Shown: in pieces, positions 32,704-42,106 of the stretch
How the letters are laid out: every line of letters starts with the position of its first letter
How positions within the stretch are numbered: position 1 is the first letter of the stretch
NCBI GenBank assembly: GCA_003248865.1
Contig: QFPK01000018.1
Location: 4,493 to 68,492 of the forward strand
Source: Sphingomonas sp.
Lineage (GTDB): Bacteria; Pseudomonadota; Alphaproteobacteria; Sphingomonadales; Sphingomonadaceae
Direction: 5' to 3'
DNA: 64,000 nt
Notes under the pieces: model-generated
Seen by the model: the letters and a program-made list of their open reading frames with translations, nothing else
Databases searched by the model: none
Told to the model about the DNA's origin: nothing
Made by a program: the position numbers and the translations under genes

Positions 32704-35700
32704 TGGGCCGGCCGCTTCACCTTCACTGGCGCCACCTCGTCCATGCTGGCGGCATCGTAGAGCCGGCCGCCCAGCATCACCTGCACCACCTTTTCTGAAT
32801 TGCGGATGTCCGCGCTGGGGTCGGCATCCAGCACAATCAGGTCGGCGAGCTTGCCCGGCTCAAGAGAGCCGATGTCCTTCGCCATGCCCAGCGACTGCGC
32901 GGGCACGATGGTGCCGGCGCGCAGCGCCTCCACCGGCGTGAAGCCGCCCTTCACATAGCTCCACAATTCCCAATGGGCAGCGATCCCCGGCTGCTGGCCG
33001 TGCGCGCCGATGGAGACCAGACGGCCCAGCGCCGCCACCCGCTTCGCTTCGCGGGCGGTGATGCCGTCGAAATACTGGTCTTCCGGCGCAATCACGCGGC
33101 GGATGCTCTCAGCCAGCACGCCCGGGGGGGTGTGCGCCTTCAAAAGCGGCTGTTCGAAGATGTTGGTGTGGGCGCGCCAATAGGGATCCGCGCCCTGCCC
33201 GCCGAAGCTGACCACCAGCGTGGGGGTGTAGTTGACATTGGTGCCGCCCCACAGCTGCAGCACATCATCGTAGAAATATTCCAGCGGCAGATTGTGCTCC
33301 ATCGTGGAATTGCCGTCGACGATGTGGGTGATGCCCAGCCCGAACAGCGAGCCGCCTTCGGCGACCACCTGCATGCCTTCGCGCCGCCCGGCCTCGATCA
33401 CCTGCTGGCGCTGCTCGCGCCGGGGCTGGTTGTAATTCTTGATCGAGAGCGCGCCCGAGGCCTTCAGCCGCCGGACATGGTTCAGCGCATCGTCCAGGCT
33501 GTTCACCTCCGCGAACACCCGCGCCGACTTGGCGCCATAGACGATCTCTCCGGTGGAGAAGATGCGGGGGCTGAGGAACTGCCCGGTCTGCTGATATTCC
33601 TTGGCGGCGAAGATCTCGCTGCCCCGGTTGGAGGGGTCGTGAATGGTGGTGGTGCCCAGCGCGAGCGCCTGCACCTGCACCCAGTTCTGCTGCGGCACCA
33701 GATCGCCGCTGCCCATCGGCCCATGGGCATGGGCATCCACCAGACCGGGCATGATCGTCTTGCCCGTTGCATCGATGCGGGTAGCGCCCGCCGGAATCTC
33801 GGTAGAGGCGCGTGGGCCGACGCTGACGATGCGGTCGCCGCGGATCACGACCACGCCGTCTTCCACCACGCCCGCGCCGTCGCCCGTCATCGTCAGCAGC
33901 TTCGCGCCGACCAGCGCGATGGTGCCGGCAGGCTTGCTGGCCGCCACGTCCATCGACATGGACAGGCCCGTGGTCGGTGCCGCGAATTTCGGCGCGTCCT
34001 TGGCGACCGGTGCGCTGGCGAACAGTTGCGCCTTCTCAGCGCGGAAGAAGGTCGCCCCGTCGCTCCAGGTCAGGGTGCGGCCGTCTGCCGACCAGCCGAT
34101 ATAGTCTGCGCCGCCCACGCTGGCGCGCACCACCGGCATCGCGGTGGCGCGGGCGTCTGCGGGCACTTCCTGCGGCCCGGGCAGCAGCGGCATGGCGAAG
34201 GCTTCGTAATTCTGCCGGAACGACAGCGCCTGCCCGTCCGGCGAGACGCGGAAGTCGGTCGACATCTCGCCCGAAGCGTGAGTGCGCCGCGCTTCGCCGT
34301 TCAGATCCATCGAGACGAGCGTCTGCTTGCCCGAGGCCGAGCCGTTGGCGAAGATACGGTCGTTCGCGGCGCCGAAGTGCGGTGCGTTGAAGCCGCCCGC
34401 CACCTTCACCGGATCGCCGCCGCCGACAGCCACCCGCCAGATGCCGGCATCATCCACGCCCCAGCCGGGCACCAGCCCGCCGCTGTTGCGCACTTCATAG
34501 GCGAGCGTCCTGCCATCCGGCGAGAAGGCGAGACGGCCGTAATGGCCTGCAGTCGCCACCAGATCGCGGCCCGCGCCGCCGCCGGATCCCGTCAGCCGGA
34601 TGGTGCCCAGCCCTTCGTCCGTCCAGCGCACATAGGCGATCTGGCGCCCGTCCCTCGACCAGGTGGGGAACAGCTCGCGCGCGCTGTCGTTGCCGCCCGT
34701 CAGGCGGCGTGCTGCGCCGCCCGCTGCGGGCTTGAGCCAAATTTTGCCGAGGCTTTCGAACAGCAGGGTGCGGCCGTCTGGCGAGAGGCTGGCGAAGCGC
34801 ACCATCTTCGTCGTGAACCGATCCGGCGCCACGTCGATCACGGGATGCGTCGCCGGGATCACCTGCCGGCTGTCCGCCACGCGGAAGGGGATGGTCTGCA
34901 CCGCGCCGCCGCTGGCCGACACCCGGTTGATATGCCCCTTGGCCCAGAAGACGACCGATTTGCTGTCCGGCGTCCAGGCCATGTTGGGATACACGCCCGT
35001 CACCGCCCAGGTTTCCTGCATGTCCTTGTCGAACCCGGCCGCCAGCCGCGTTTCGCGGCCCGTCTTCAGGTCGCGCACGAACAGGCTGCTGCTGGTCGCT
35101 TCCCGGCGGATGAAGGCGATGCGCGTGCCGTCTGGCGAGGGCGTCGGCCGCACCGCGCCGCCGGGCGCCGAAATCGCGTTCGAAACCTCGCCGGTGGCGA
35201 TGTTGAGCCGGTCGATCGCGAACAGTTCGCCGTTCGAATCCTGCGCATATTCGAAGATCGGGCCCGGCGAGGCGTTGCGGGTGAAATAGATGGTCTTGCC
35301 GTCGGGCGCGAAGATCGGCTCCCCGATCTCCTTCTGGAACTGCTCGCTGGGCCGCTTCACCAGCAGTTGGCCTGCCCCGCCGCTGACATGCCACATCCAG
35401 ATCTCGCCGGTGCCGAGCGAGCGCTGGGTGCTGAAATGCTTCTTCGCCACGATGAACTGGCCGTCCGGCGACCAGCTGGGCTGATAGACGAGGCGGAAAT
35501 CCTCCTTCGTGACCTGCCGCTTGTCGCTGCCGTCGGCGTTCATCACCCAGATATTGTCGCCGCCGCCGCGATCCGACGTGAAGGCGATGCGCTTGCCGTC
35601 CGGCGAGAAGCGCGGCTGCACTTCCCAGGCCAGCCCCTCTGCAATGCGCGTGGCGGTGCCGCCGCCGATGGGGAGCAGATAGATGTCGCCGAGCAGGGAG

Positions 35701-35885
35701 AAGGCGATGCGGCTGCCATCCGGCGATACGTCGATGTCGAGCCAGCTGCCTTCGCTGACGTCGATCTTCACATCCTTCAGCTGGGCGCCGCCGCCGGTGT
35801 TCACGTCCCACTTGGGCTTTTCAGCAGCCTGCGCCCACAACGGACTCGAAAGGCCCAGAACCAGCGCGCCCAGCAGTTTCTTCAT
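32637..35885 (-). CDS. Exported beta-propeller/amidohydrolase fusion protein
   Basis: The product is about 1082 residues. After a signal peptide (residues 1-22, KKLLGALVLGLSSPLWAQA) come about 600 residues of TolB/PD40-type beta-propeller repeats, with recurring 'FSPDGKRIAF' and 'SWSPDGQF' strings. An amidohydrolase domain follows (about 660-1050) with metal-ligand motifs MPGLVDAHAHGP, NSTMEHNL and SIGAHGQQPG. The propeller probably helps recognition or oligomerisation; the substrate may be a peptide or cyclic amide. The start is ATG 35885 (TTG 35888 also fits) with GGGAG upstream. Repeat copy D lies about 95 bases upstream of its start. Confidence 0.88.
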   Translation of the reverse strand: MKKLLGALVLGLSSPLWAQAAEKPKWDVNTGGGAQLKDVKIDVSEGSWLDIDVSPDGSRIAFSLLGDIYLLPIGGGTATRIAEGLAWEVQPRFSPDGKRIAFTSDRGGGDNIWVMNADGSDKRQVTKEDFRLVYQPSWSPDGQFIVAKKHFSTQRSLGTGEIWMWHVSGGAGQLLVKRPSEQFQKEIGEPIFAPDGKTIYFTRNASPGPIFEYAQDSNGELFAIDRLNIATGEVSNAISAPGGAVRPTPSPDGTRIAFIRREATSSSLFVRDLKTGRETRLAAGFDKDMQETWAVTGVYPNMAWTPDSKSVVFWAKGHINRVSASGGAVQTIPFRVADSRQVIPATHPVIDVAPDRFTTKMVRFASLSPDGRTLLFESLGKIWLKPAAGGAARRLTGGNDSARELFPTWSRDGRQIAYVRWTDEGLGTIRLTGSGGGAGRDLVATAGHYGRLAFSPDGRTLAYEVRNSGGLVPGWGVDDAGIWRVAVGGGDPVKVAGGFNAPHFGAANDRIFANGSASGKQTLVSMDLNGEARRTHASGEMSTDFRVSPDGQALSFRQNYEAFAMPLLPGPQEVPADARATAMPVVRASVGGADYIGWSADGRTLTWSDGATFFRAEKAQLFASAPVAKDAPKFAAPTTGLSMSMDVAASKPAGTIALVGAKLLTMTGDGAGVVEDGVVVIRGDRIVSVGPRASTEIPAGATRIDATGKTIMPGLVDAHAHGPMGSGDLVPQQNWVQVQALALGTTTIHDPSNRGSEIFAAKEYQQTGQFLSPRIFSTGEIVYGAKSARVFAEVNSLDDALNHVRRLKASGALSIKNYNQPRREQRQQVIEAGRREGMQVVAEGGSLFGLGITHIVDGNSTMEHNLPLEYFYDDVLQLWGGTNVNYTPTLVVSFGGQGADPYWRAHTNIFEQPLLKAHTPPGVLAESIRRVIAPEDQYFDGITAREAKRVAALGRLVSIGAHGQQPGIAAHWELWSYVKGGFTPVEALRAGTIVPAQSLGMAKDIGSLEPGKLADLIVLDADPSADIRNSEKVVQVMLGGRLYDAASMDEVAPVKVKRPAHWWVGAHGDSGAGWTNAGQHSH

Positions 35886-36335
35886 CAAATGCTCCCGATT
35901 TCGGATTCGTATACGAAACCCTAGAAGCAGGAAGCGGTCAGGCCAAGCCCGGTTGCGTGGGCGTTATTGGGGTGGGTGGGGGTTTTTGCCTCCGGCGGGC
36001 AGGGAAATGATTTCCCTGCACCCTCGACATTGGCGTTGTGCGCTACTCTGATGTTGCGCATGATAAGAAACTCGATTGCCTGCGGCGCCAGATTGCACTC
36101 TCCCCGTGCTAGGGGAGAGCTGGATGGGGGATGATCCCGGGGCTCAGTCATTGCGCTTTCGCGTCGGGGGCTTCGACAAACTCAGCCTGAGCGGGGGAGG
36201 GGTGGCGGCGCAACACACTCGCGCCGCAGGCAATCGACCCCTGCCTTCAGCCCAGTTCACCGATCACCCTGAAAACGGGGGTGCAGGGGCGTCACGCCCA
36301 TGCCGGGGTGAAGGGGCAGAGCCCCTTCGATAACC
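35886..36335. other. Intergenic region occupied by repeat copy D
   Basis: This 450-base gap separates two genes on the same strand (the amidohydrolase start and the scoB stop). It is almost entirely repeat copy D plus an insertion of other repeat units. No gene is supported. The remaining 95 bases before the amidohydrolase must carry its promoter. Confidence 0.75.
35981..36330 (-). repeat. Copy D of the multi-stem dispersed repeat, with a 132-base insertion
   Basis: The copy is reversed relative to B and C. It starts with TTTTTGCCTCCGGCGGG and the GGGAAATGATTTCCC palindrome and ends with AAGGGGCAGAGCCCCTT. The central palindrome arms (16 bases, 36073-36088 and 36221-36236) are separated by 132 bases instead of 10-12. 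The insert contains a perfect 8-bp hairpin (36098-36119) and the CTTCGACAAACTCAGCCTGA element (36171-36190), which looks like a different repeat family. Confidence 0.88.
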
Positions 36336-36971
<636 letters not shown>

Positions 36972-36972
36972 T

Positions 36973-37680
36973 TTATGCCGCCTCCCGCTTGCGGACGGTG
37001 CGCTGTTCGATGCGCTTTTCGAATTGCCCCACGAATACCCGCTGCACGAAGACGCTAGGGGTGTGGATCAGGTCCGGGTCGAGCGCGCCGTCTTCCACGA
37101 TCTCTTCGACTTCAGCCACCGTCACCTTGCCGGCCGTGGCGGCCATCGGGTTGAAGTTGCGCGCCGTCTTGCGGAACACGAGGTTGCCGAAACGGTCCGC
37201 CTTCCAGGCCTTCACGATGGCGAGGTCGCCGACGATCCCGCGCTCCATGATGAAGGTTTCGCCGTCGAAGTCCTTATGCTCCTTGCCCTCGGCCACCAGC
37301 GTGCCGACGCCGGTGCGGGTGTAGAAGCCGGGGATGCCCGCGCCGCCGGCGCGCATGCGTTCGGCCAGCGTGCCCTGCGGGCAGAATTCCAGCTCCAGTT
37401 CGCCCGACAGATATTGCCGCTCGAACTCCTTGTTCTCCCCCACGTAAGAGGAGATCATCTTCTTCACCTGCCGGGTTTCCAGCAGCAGGCCGAGGCCGAA
37501 GCCGTCCACGCCCGCATTGTTGGACACCACCGTCAGCCCCTTCACGCCCGCGGCGCGGATGGCGGCGATGGAGTTTTCCGGAATGCCGCACAGGCCGAAG
37601 CCCCCCGACACAATCGTCATGCCGTCGAACAGCAGCCCATCCAGGGCCGAGGCGGCGTTGCTGAAGACCTTGTTGGCCAC
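36973..37680 (-). CDS. scoA: 3-oxoacid CoA-transferase subunit A
   Basis: The product is 235 residues. DGMTIVSGGFGLCGIPENSI at the N terminus is the conserved CoA-binding loop of the A subunit. GTLAERMRAGGAGIPGFYTRTGVGT and YIMERG-like ETFIMERGIVGDL match too. The start is a GTG at 37680 with GGGAGGA before it. It is the first gene of the scoAB operon. The metabolic partner may be the acyl-CoA dehydrogenase cluster at 1.4-6.2 kb, but this is inference only. Confidence 0.93.
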   Translation of the reverse strand: MANKVFSNAASALDGLLFDGMTIVSGGFGLCGIPENSIAAIRAAGVKGLTVVSNNAGVDGFGLGLLLETRQVKKMISSYVGENKEFERQYLSGELELEFCPQGTLAERMRAGGAGIPGFYTRTGVGTLVAEGKEHKDFDGETFIMERGIVGDLAIVKAWKADRFGNLVFRKTARNFNPMAATAGKVTVAEVEEIVEDGALDPDLIHTPSVFVQRVFVGQFEKRIEQRTVRKREAA

Positions 37681-37781
37681 GCGTCCTCCCAGAAGTTGAA
37701 ACCTGATTCGGTTCTCGAGTTATTCGAGGCTCCCTAATCAATGTCTTGACCCTGGTCTAGCGGCAAGCTTTGCGGCTTTCC

Positions 37782-38426
37782 ATGTCCATCATTGCCCCTC
37801 AGCCGCTGTATCTCGCCCGCCATGCCGAAACGGTGTTCAACCGCCACCGCCGGATGCAGGGCAATGACGCCCATACGCCCCTGACACGGGACGGCATCGC
37901 GCAGGCGGAAGCCATGGGTGAGGCGCTGGCCCGGCATTTCGGCGGCAATGGCGAGGCCGTGCCGCAAATCTGGGTCTCACCTGCCGGCCGCACCCTGCAG
38001 ACCGCTGCAATCGTCGCCGAGCATCTGGGCGTGCCCTTTTTCGAGATCCGGCCCGACAGGCGCCTGCGCGAGATCGAGGTGGGGCGCTGGACCGGGCGGG
38101 ACTATGCCCAGATCATCGCCGAGGAGGGCGAGATCCTGGATCATGAGCATCGGCTGTTCCGCATGCCCATTCCGGACGGCGAACATTATGCCGACATCGC
38201 CGAGCGGCTGGCCGATTGGCTGGGCGATGCGGGGGAGGCCCCTGCCCTTGTGATCAGCCATGGCATGACGGCGCGGGTGCTGCGCGGGCTGCTGGCCGGC
38301 GGGCGGCCCTATCATGGCATCCCGATCGCCGCAGACGTGCCGCAGGGCACGGTGATGCGGATTGCGGGCGGTGCGGAAGAGCCGCTGCATCTGGGCAGCG
38401 GGAGTTCCGGCCCCCGCGCCGCCTAG
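37782..38426 (+). CDS. Histidine phosphatase family protein (phosphoglycerate mutase-like)
   Basis: The product is 214 residues. The phospho-histidine motif is LARHAETVFN (RHAE in place of RHGE, residues 15-18). The second histidine is in VISHGMTARVLRG, and LREIEVGRWTGRDY carries the acid residue. Members dephosphorylate sugar phosphates, nucleotides or proteins, and the substrate is open. ATG 37782 is chosen; the only upstream option is a TTG at 37770. It diverges from scoA. Confidence 0.87.
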   Translation: MSIIAPQPLYLARHAETVFNRHRRMQGNDAHTPLTRDGIAQAEAMGEALARHFGGNGEAVPQIWVSPAGRTLQTAAIVAEHLGVPFFEIRPDRRLREIEVGRWTGRDYAQIIAEEGEILDHEHRLFRMPIPDGEHYADIAERLADWLGDAGEAPALVISHGMTARVLRGLLAGGRPYHGIPIAADVPQGTVMRIAGGAEEPLHLGSGSSGPRAA

Positions 38427-38746
38427 ACATCGGGGTTTGAGGTTTCGGCTGCCGACAGAGCCAAGGAAATGATTTCCGTGCCCCCTGTCACCTTGCATTG
38501 AGTGCCACTCCGGCGGTTCCTCCGCCCTGTCCGGCTTCGGGGCGAAGTGCATGGCCTCTTCCCGCAACTCCAACTTGAAGTGTCGAAAAGTTTTACACAT
38601 TATTCAACTATGTATGAAACCGAATTTCATTTCCCCGTTTCAACTAAATATGTTGGCTGAATCAAGTTTTCTGGCACATTTTATGCACGCCTTGTCTCAT
38701 TGAATATTAGACCATGCGAAGATGGCTTGGGGAAGGAGTGGCGGCA
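38427..38746. other. Intergenic region before the PEP-CTERM gene
   Basis: The first part (38435-38540) is GC-rich with remnants of the dispersed repeat (CCAAGGAAATGATTTCCGTG near 38460). From about 38580 it becomes AT-rich and ends in the sigma-54-type promoter at 38672-38687. No gene is supported. Confidence 0.7.
38672..38687 (+). promoter_or_regulatory. Sigma-54 (RpoN) promoter of the PEP-CTERM gene
   Basis: TGGCACATTTTATGCA matches the -24/-12 consensus TGGCAC-N5-TTGCA with one mismatch. The invariant GG (38673-38674) and GC (38685-38686) are exactly 10 bases apart. Transcription would begin near 38698, about 49 bases before the chosen start codon. An activator of the NtrC type would be needed; its site is not recognised in the AT-rich region upstream. 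Confidence 0.8.
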
Positions 38747-39397
38747 ATGATCCGGTCTCTCTTGATTTCGTGCGCCTTGTTAACGGCCACATCGGCCGGG
38801 GCCGTTGTACCCATCTATGGATCCATCGGCACGCCGAACAATGCGGTGCCATTGGCCTACAATATCTTCACGGCGTCTTCGACGGGCAGCATCTATGCCT
38901 GGTTCATGGGCAAGAACGCCCAATACACCAGTGTTCTGTCGCTGAAGGTGAATGGTGTGACGACGCCTTACAGCCCGATCTTCGACAACCAGACCACGGT
39001 GCCGGGCACCTCTGCCCTGCTGGGTATGGTGAGTGCCGGCGACACGCTGGAGTTCATCCTGACGGTGCTGGCGCCGCCGGCAGTCGCCGGCAACATATTC
39101 TCGTCAACGCCCGCGAACAACGCGGACAAGCAGAACCATATTTTCCGCTCGGCCTATGGCGGCGGGGATTTCGGCATTCCGCTGGGAAGCTACACCTACA
39201 TCGGGTTCGAGGACATCAAAGGGAAGTATGACGGCGTGCACGGCAACGATTGGGATTATGATGATCACCGCTTTGCCTTCAGCAACATCGCCAAATTCAA
39301 GACAGTGGTGCCGGAGCCGGCCAGCTGGGTGATGATGATTGCGGGGTTCGGCCTGGTGGGCGGCATGATGCGGCGCCGGGCGCAACGCGCCCTTTAA
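38747..39397 (+). CDS. PEPxxWA-CTERM sorting-domain protein
   Basis: The product is 216 residues. A signal peptide (MIRSLLISCALLTATSAGA) is followed by a secreted domain and the sorting signal VPEPASWVMMIAGFGLVGG plus an Arg-rich tail (MMRRRAQR). Proteins with this end are cleaved by an exosortase (XrtA type) and are linked to exopolysaccharide or surface assembly. The stretch YIGFEDIKG...GNDWDYDDHRFAF resembles the calcium-binding-like DUF4114 region. ATG 38747 is chosen because AAGGAG stands 8 bases before it; ATG 38714 lacks this and would spoil the signal peptide. A sigma-54 promoter precedes it. Confidence 0.88.
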   Translation: MIRSLLISCALLTATSAGAVVPIYGSIGTPNNAVPLAYNIFTASSTGSIYAWFMGKNAQYTSVLSLKVNGVTTPYSPIFDNQTTVPGTSALLGMVSAGDTLEFILTVLAPPAVAGNIFSSTPANNADKQNHIFRSAYGGGDFGIPLGSYTYIGFEDIKGKYDGVHGNDWDYDDHRFAFSNIAKFKTVVPEPASWVMMIAGFGLVGGMMRRRAQRAL

Positions 39398-39437
39398 CCG
39401 GAACGGCGCAGCACGCCCTGTGATCAACCGGGCGGGA

Positions 39438-39509
39438 TCACCAGCCGACAGGCGGAGTCGTCAGGATCGTCAGCCCGATCAGGCTGGAAAAGAACAGCAG
39501 CTTGAACAT
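39438..39509 (-). CDS. Possible 23-residue hydrophobic peptide
   Basis: The frame begins MFKLLFFSSLIGLTILTT and ends PPVGW before a TGA. A GGAAGG sequence lies 8 bases upstream of the ATG at 39509. It is short enough to be chance, but the helix-forming character and Shine-Dalgarno sequence are notable. It lies between the convergent end of the PEP-CTERM gene and rlmN. No family is recognised. Confidence 0.4.
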   Translation of the reverse strand: MFKLLFFSSLIGLTILTTPPVGW

Positions 39510-39622
39510 GAATGTCGCCTTCCCTCGGCGTTTCCTGCATCCGGGCGCCGGAAATGGCGAGTGAATCAGTGTAAAACCCCGCGCTTCGCTTTTGCTGACA
39601 TTTGCGCTATGGGGCGCGCCTC

Positions 39623-40819
39623 ATGGACACCAACCTGATGCCCATTGCGGGTGCGGCCGACCCTGTCGCCGTGCCGCGCACCCTTGTTCCCCGGCCGGAT
39701 GGGCTGCGGGATCTCGTCGGCCTGTCCAAAGCGCAGATCGTGGATGCGCTGGTGGAATCGGGGCTGGTGGAACCGAAGCCGGCGAAGATGCGCGCGAAGC
39801 AGATCTGGAGCTGGATCTACAACCGCGGCGCCACCGATTTCGCGCAGATGTCGGACCTGTCGAAGCCACTTCGCGAGGCGCTGGCGACGCAGTTCGTGGT
39901 GGGGCGGCCCGAAGTAGTGGAGGCCCATGTCTCCAGCGACGGCACGCGCAAATGGCTGCTGCGCTCGGCGGGTGAAGAGTATGAGATGGTGTTCATTCCC
40001 GATGCGGATCGGGGGACATTATGCGTTTCGTCTCAGGTGGGTTGCACGCTGAACTGCCGCTTCTGCTTCACCGGCACGATGAAGCTGGTGCGCAACCTGA
40101 CCCCGGCCGAAATCGTGGGGCAGGTAATGCTGGCGCGGGATTCGCTGGGCGAATGGCCTTCGCAACCCGACGGCCGGCTGCTGACCAACATCGTGATGAT
40201 GGGCATGGGCGAGCCGCTCTATAATTTCGATGCCGTTCGCGACGCGCTGAAGATCGTGATGGACGGCGACGGGCTGGCGCTTTCCAAGCGGCGCATCACG
40301 CTGTCGACCTCCGGTGTGGTGCCGATGATGGCGCGCGCCGGGGAAGAGATCGGCGTGAATCTGGCGGTGAGCCTGCACGCCGTCACCAAGGAAGTCCGCG
40401 ACGAGATCGTGCCGCTGAACCGCAAATATGGCATTCCGGAACTGCTGGAAGCCTGCGCGGCCTATCCGGGCGCCAACAATGCACGGCGCATCACCTTCGA
40501 ATATGTGATGCTGAAGGGCAAGAACGACCGGGACGAGGACGCCCATGAGCTGGTGCGGCTGATCAAGCAGTATCGGCTGCCCGCCAAGGTGAACCTGATC
40601 CCCTGGAACCCCTGGCCGGGCGCCGCCTATGAGACGTCTGACGAGGCGCAGGTGCAGCGCTTTTCGGACATCGTGTACCGGGCGGGGATTTCCGCCCCGG
40701 TACGCCGGCCGCGCGGGCGGGACATCATGGCCGCCTGCGGCCAGCTGAAGAGCACATCGGTGAAGCTGAGCCGCGCCGAGCTGGACCGGCTGGCAGAGGA
40801 GAAGCAGGCCGCCCTATGA
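39623..40819 (+). CDS. rlmN: 23S rRNA (adenine2503-C2)/tRNA methyltransferase RlmN
   Basis: The product is 398 residues, a radical-SAM enzyme that methylates C2 of adenine 2503 in 23S rRNA and adenine 37 in some tRNAs. The 4Fe-4S centre is the CxxxCxxC in GCTLNCRFCFTGTM. IWSWIYNRGATDFAQMSDL is the N-terminal recognition part. ITLSTSGVVPMM and the C-terminal APVRRPRGRDIMAACGQL, with the catalytic Cys, also match. The start is MDTNLMPIA at 39623. Its stop overlaps the start of the following lipoprotein gene by four bases. Confidence 0.95.
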   Translation: MDTNLMPIAGAADPVAVPRTLVPRPDGLRDLVGLSKAQIVDALVESGLVEPKPAKMRAKQIWSWIYNRGATDFAQMSDLSKPLREALATQFVVGRPEVVEAHVSSDGTRKWLLRSAGEEYEMVFIPDADRGTLCVSSQVGCTLNCRFCFTGTMKLVRNLTPAEIVGQVMLARDSLGEWPSQPDGRLLTNIVMMGMGEPLYNFDAVRDALKIVMDGDGLALSKRRITLSTSGVVPMMARAGEEIGVNLAVSLHAVTKEVRDEIVPLNRKYGIPELLEACAAYPGANNARRITFEYVMLKGKNDRDEDAHELVRLIKQYRLPAKVNLIPWNPWPGAAYETSDEAQVQRFSDIVYRAGISAPVRRPRGRDIMAACGQLKSTSVKLSRAELDRLAEEKQAAL

Positions 40820-41094
40820 GGCCTGCGCCTGCCGCTGCATTGCTGCCTGTTGCACTGCTGCTGGCGGCGTGCGCCCCTGCCCATGGGCCGTCGCCCGAGG
40901 ATCTGGCCATCGCCATCGGCGTGGATGTGGGCGCGCTGAAGCATGTCCGCTGCGAGCGGGTGCCGGAAGATCCGACCGAATTCGTCTGCCGTTATCAGCA
41001 ACGCTCCGGCGCCGGCTGGGCAGCGATGGAAACCGTGGCCGCGCGGGACGGCCTGCGCTGGGTTCTGACCGATACGCCGGGCGCGCCCGACTGA
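40816..41094 (+). CDS. Small lipoprotein of unknown function
   Basis: The product is 92 residues. The lipobox LLAAC (Cys19) after PAAALLPVALLLAAC marks a lipoprotein. The mature part is about 70 residues with two further Cys (about 45 and 58, RCERVPEDPTEFVCRY) that can form a disulphide. No family is recognised. The ATG overlaps the rlmN stop (ATGA), so it is translationally coupled to rlmN, although a functional link is not obvious. Confidence 0.75.
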   Translation: MRPAPAAALLPVALLLAACAPAHGPSPEDLAIAIGVDVGALKHVRCERVPEDPTEFVCRYQQRSGAGWAAMETVAARDGLRWVLTDTPGAPD

Positions 41095-41112
41095 TTATTT
41101 GCGCCCGGACTG

Positions 41113-41367
41113 TTATTTACGGCTGACCATCCGCCACAGCGCGAGCACGATCAGCGAGCCGATCACGGCGCCGATGAAGCCGGCCTTTTCCCCCGGAGCG
41201 TACATGCCGGCAACCTGCCCGATCCAGGTGAACAGCGCCGCGCCGACGATACCGAGAAAGGTGGTGAGCAGGCAGCCTTGCGGATCGCGAGGATCGCTGG
41301 AGAAGATGCGCGCCAGAAGACCGGCGAAGAAACCGATGATGATGACACCGAGCCAGGTGGAAGCCAT
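41113..41367 (-). CDS. GlsB/YeaQ/YmgE family stress-response membrane protein
   Basis: The product is 84 residues with three hydrophobic helices: GVIIIGFFAGLLARIF, the family signature DPQGCLLTTFLGIVGAAL, and FIGAVIGSLIVLALWRMV. It is about as long as typical members. These are also called transglycosylase-associated proteins; their exact role is unknown. It is alone on the minus strand, convergent with the small lipoprotein gene. Confidence 0.88.
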   Translation of the reverse strand: MASTWLGVIIIGFFAGLLARIFSSDPRDPQGCLLTTFLGIVGAALFTWIGQVAGMYAPGEKAGFIGAVIGSLIVLALWRMVSRK

Positions 41368-41564
41368 GCGATGAACCTTCTTTGCCGATCTTGGCGGACG
41401 CTAGCCTCAGCCGCCGGGAAGGGGAAGACCCGAAACCGATACAAAGACATGGATGATGGTGTCCGGGGTTTGACAGGGAGGGAAATCTACGTCTCTCTTC
41501 AGACTGTTGGCCCGTGTGGACTGGGGATTGCCTGTAGTGATCAGAGCGTATCGGAAGGAAACGG

Positions 41565-42050
41565 ATGCCCGCTGAGCTCGTCGGCGTTGCGGCGCAGCTG
41601 GTGTTCGAAGCGGGCAGCAACGTTCTGCTGATGGTGTATGGGGGACGCGATACCCGTTCGGGCGCCGTCGTTCGGTTGGTCTTTCATCTGCTGTTGATGC
41701 TGCTGTCCGGCGTGCTGCTCGTTCTTTCGCTGATCACGCTTCCGGACCACTGGTATCTGGCGCTGCCGCTTGCGATCGGCATGGCGTTCCTCTGCTATAT
41801 GCTCGCCAACAGCGTCGTCGATGAAATCGAGCGGCTTCGCCATTGGGGCGAGCCCCAGCTTCTCGCCACAGCGGAAGGCCTGTCTCTGCCGGGGCGGAAC
41901 AAGACGATTCCCTGGGCCACGATCCAGGACCTGATGCCCAAAAAGCGCGGGCTGCGGATCAAGGTGGAGGGACGGCGACCGGTGTTTGTTGCAACAGCAG
42001 AGGCGGAGCGTCTAGCCGCAGCGATCCGGGCGCAAATGCCGTCGCGGTGA
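41565..42050 (+). CDS. Hypothetical membrane protein with PH-like C-terminal part
   Basis: The product is 161 residues. Two helices (about 42-60 and 65-82, RLVFHLLLMLLSGVLLVLSL and WYLALPLAIGMAFLCYMLA) follow a short N-terminal part. A soluble C-terminal part (LLATAEGLSLPGRNKTIPWA) resembles bacterial PH-like domains, where a short beta domain reads membrane or protein signals. AAGGA precedes the ATG. It lies 56 bases upstream of the DUF4105 gene, probably in one transcript. The assignment of the C-terminal part is tentative. Confidence 0.6.
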   Translation: MPAELVGVAAQLVFEAGSNVLLMVYGGRDTRSGAVVRLVFHLLLMLLSGVLLVLSLITLPDHWYLALPLAIGMAFLCYMLANSVVDEIERLRHWGEPQLLATAEGLSLPGRNKTIPWATIQDLMPKKRGLRIKVEGRRPVFVATAEAERLAAAIRAQMPSR

Positions 42051-42106
42051 CGGGGCGCCACACGACGGACGTCCGCGAACGGTCAGGAAAGGGAGACACA
42101 TTCGGC

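Noticed and set aside
32973..35924. 983-residue plus-strand frame
   Set aside because: It mirrors the amidohydrolase fusion gene, has low-complexity His/Arg/Ala composition and no family motif.
41470..41500. TTGACA as a -35 box before the 41565 gene
   Set aside because: No acceptable -10 hexamer follows at the right distance.
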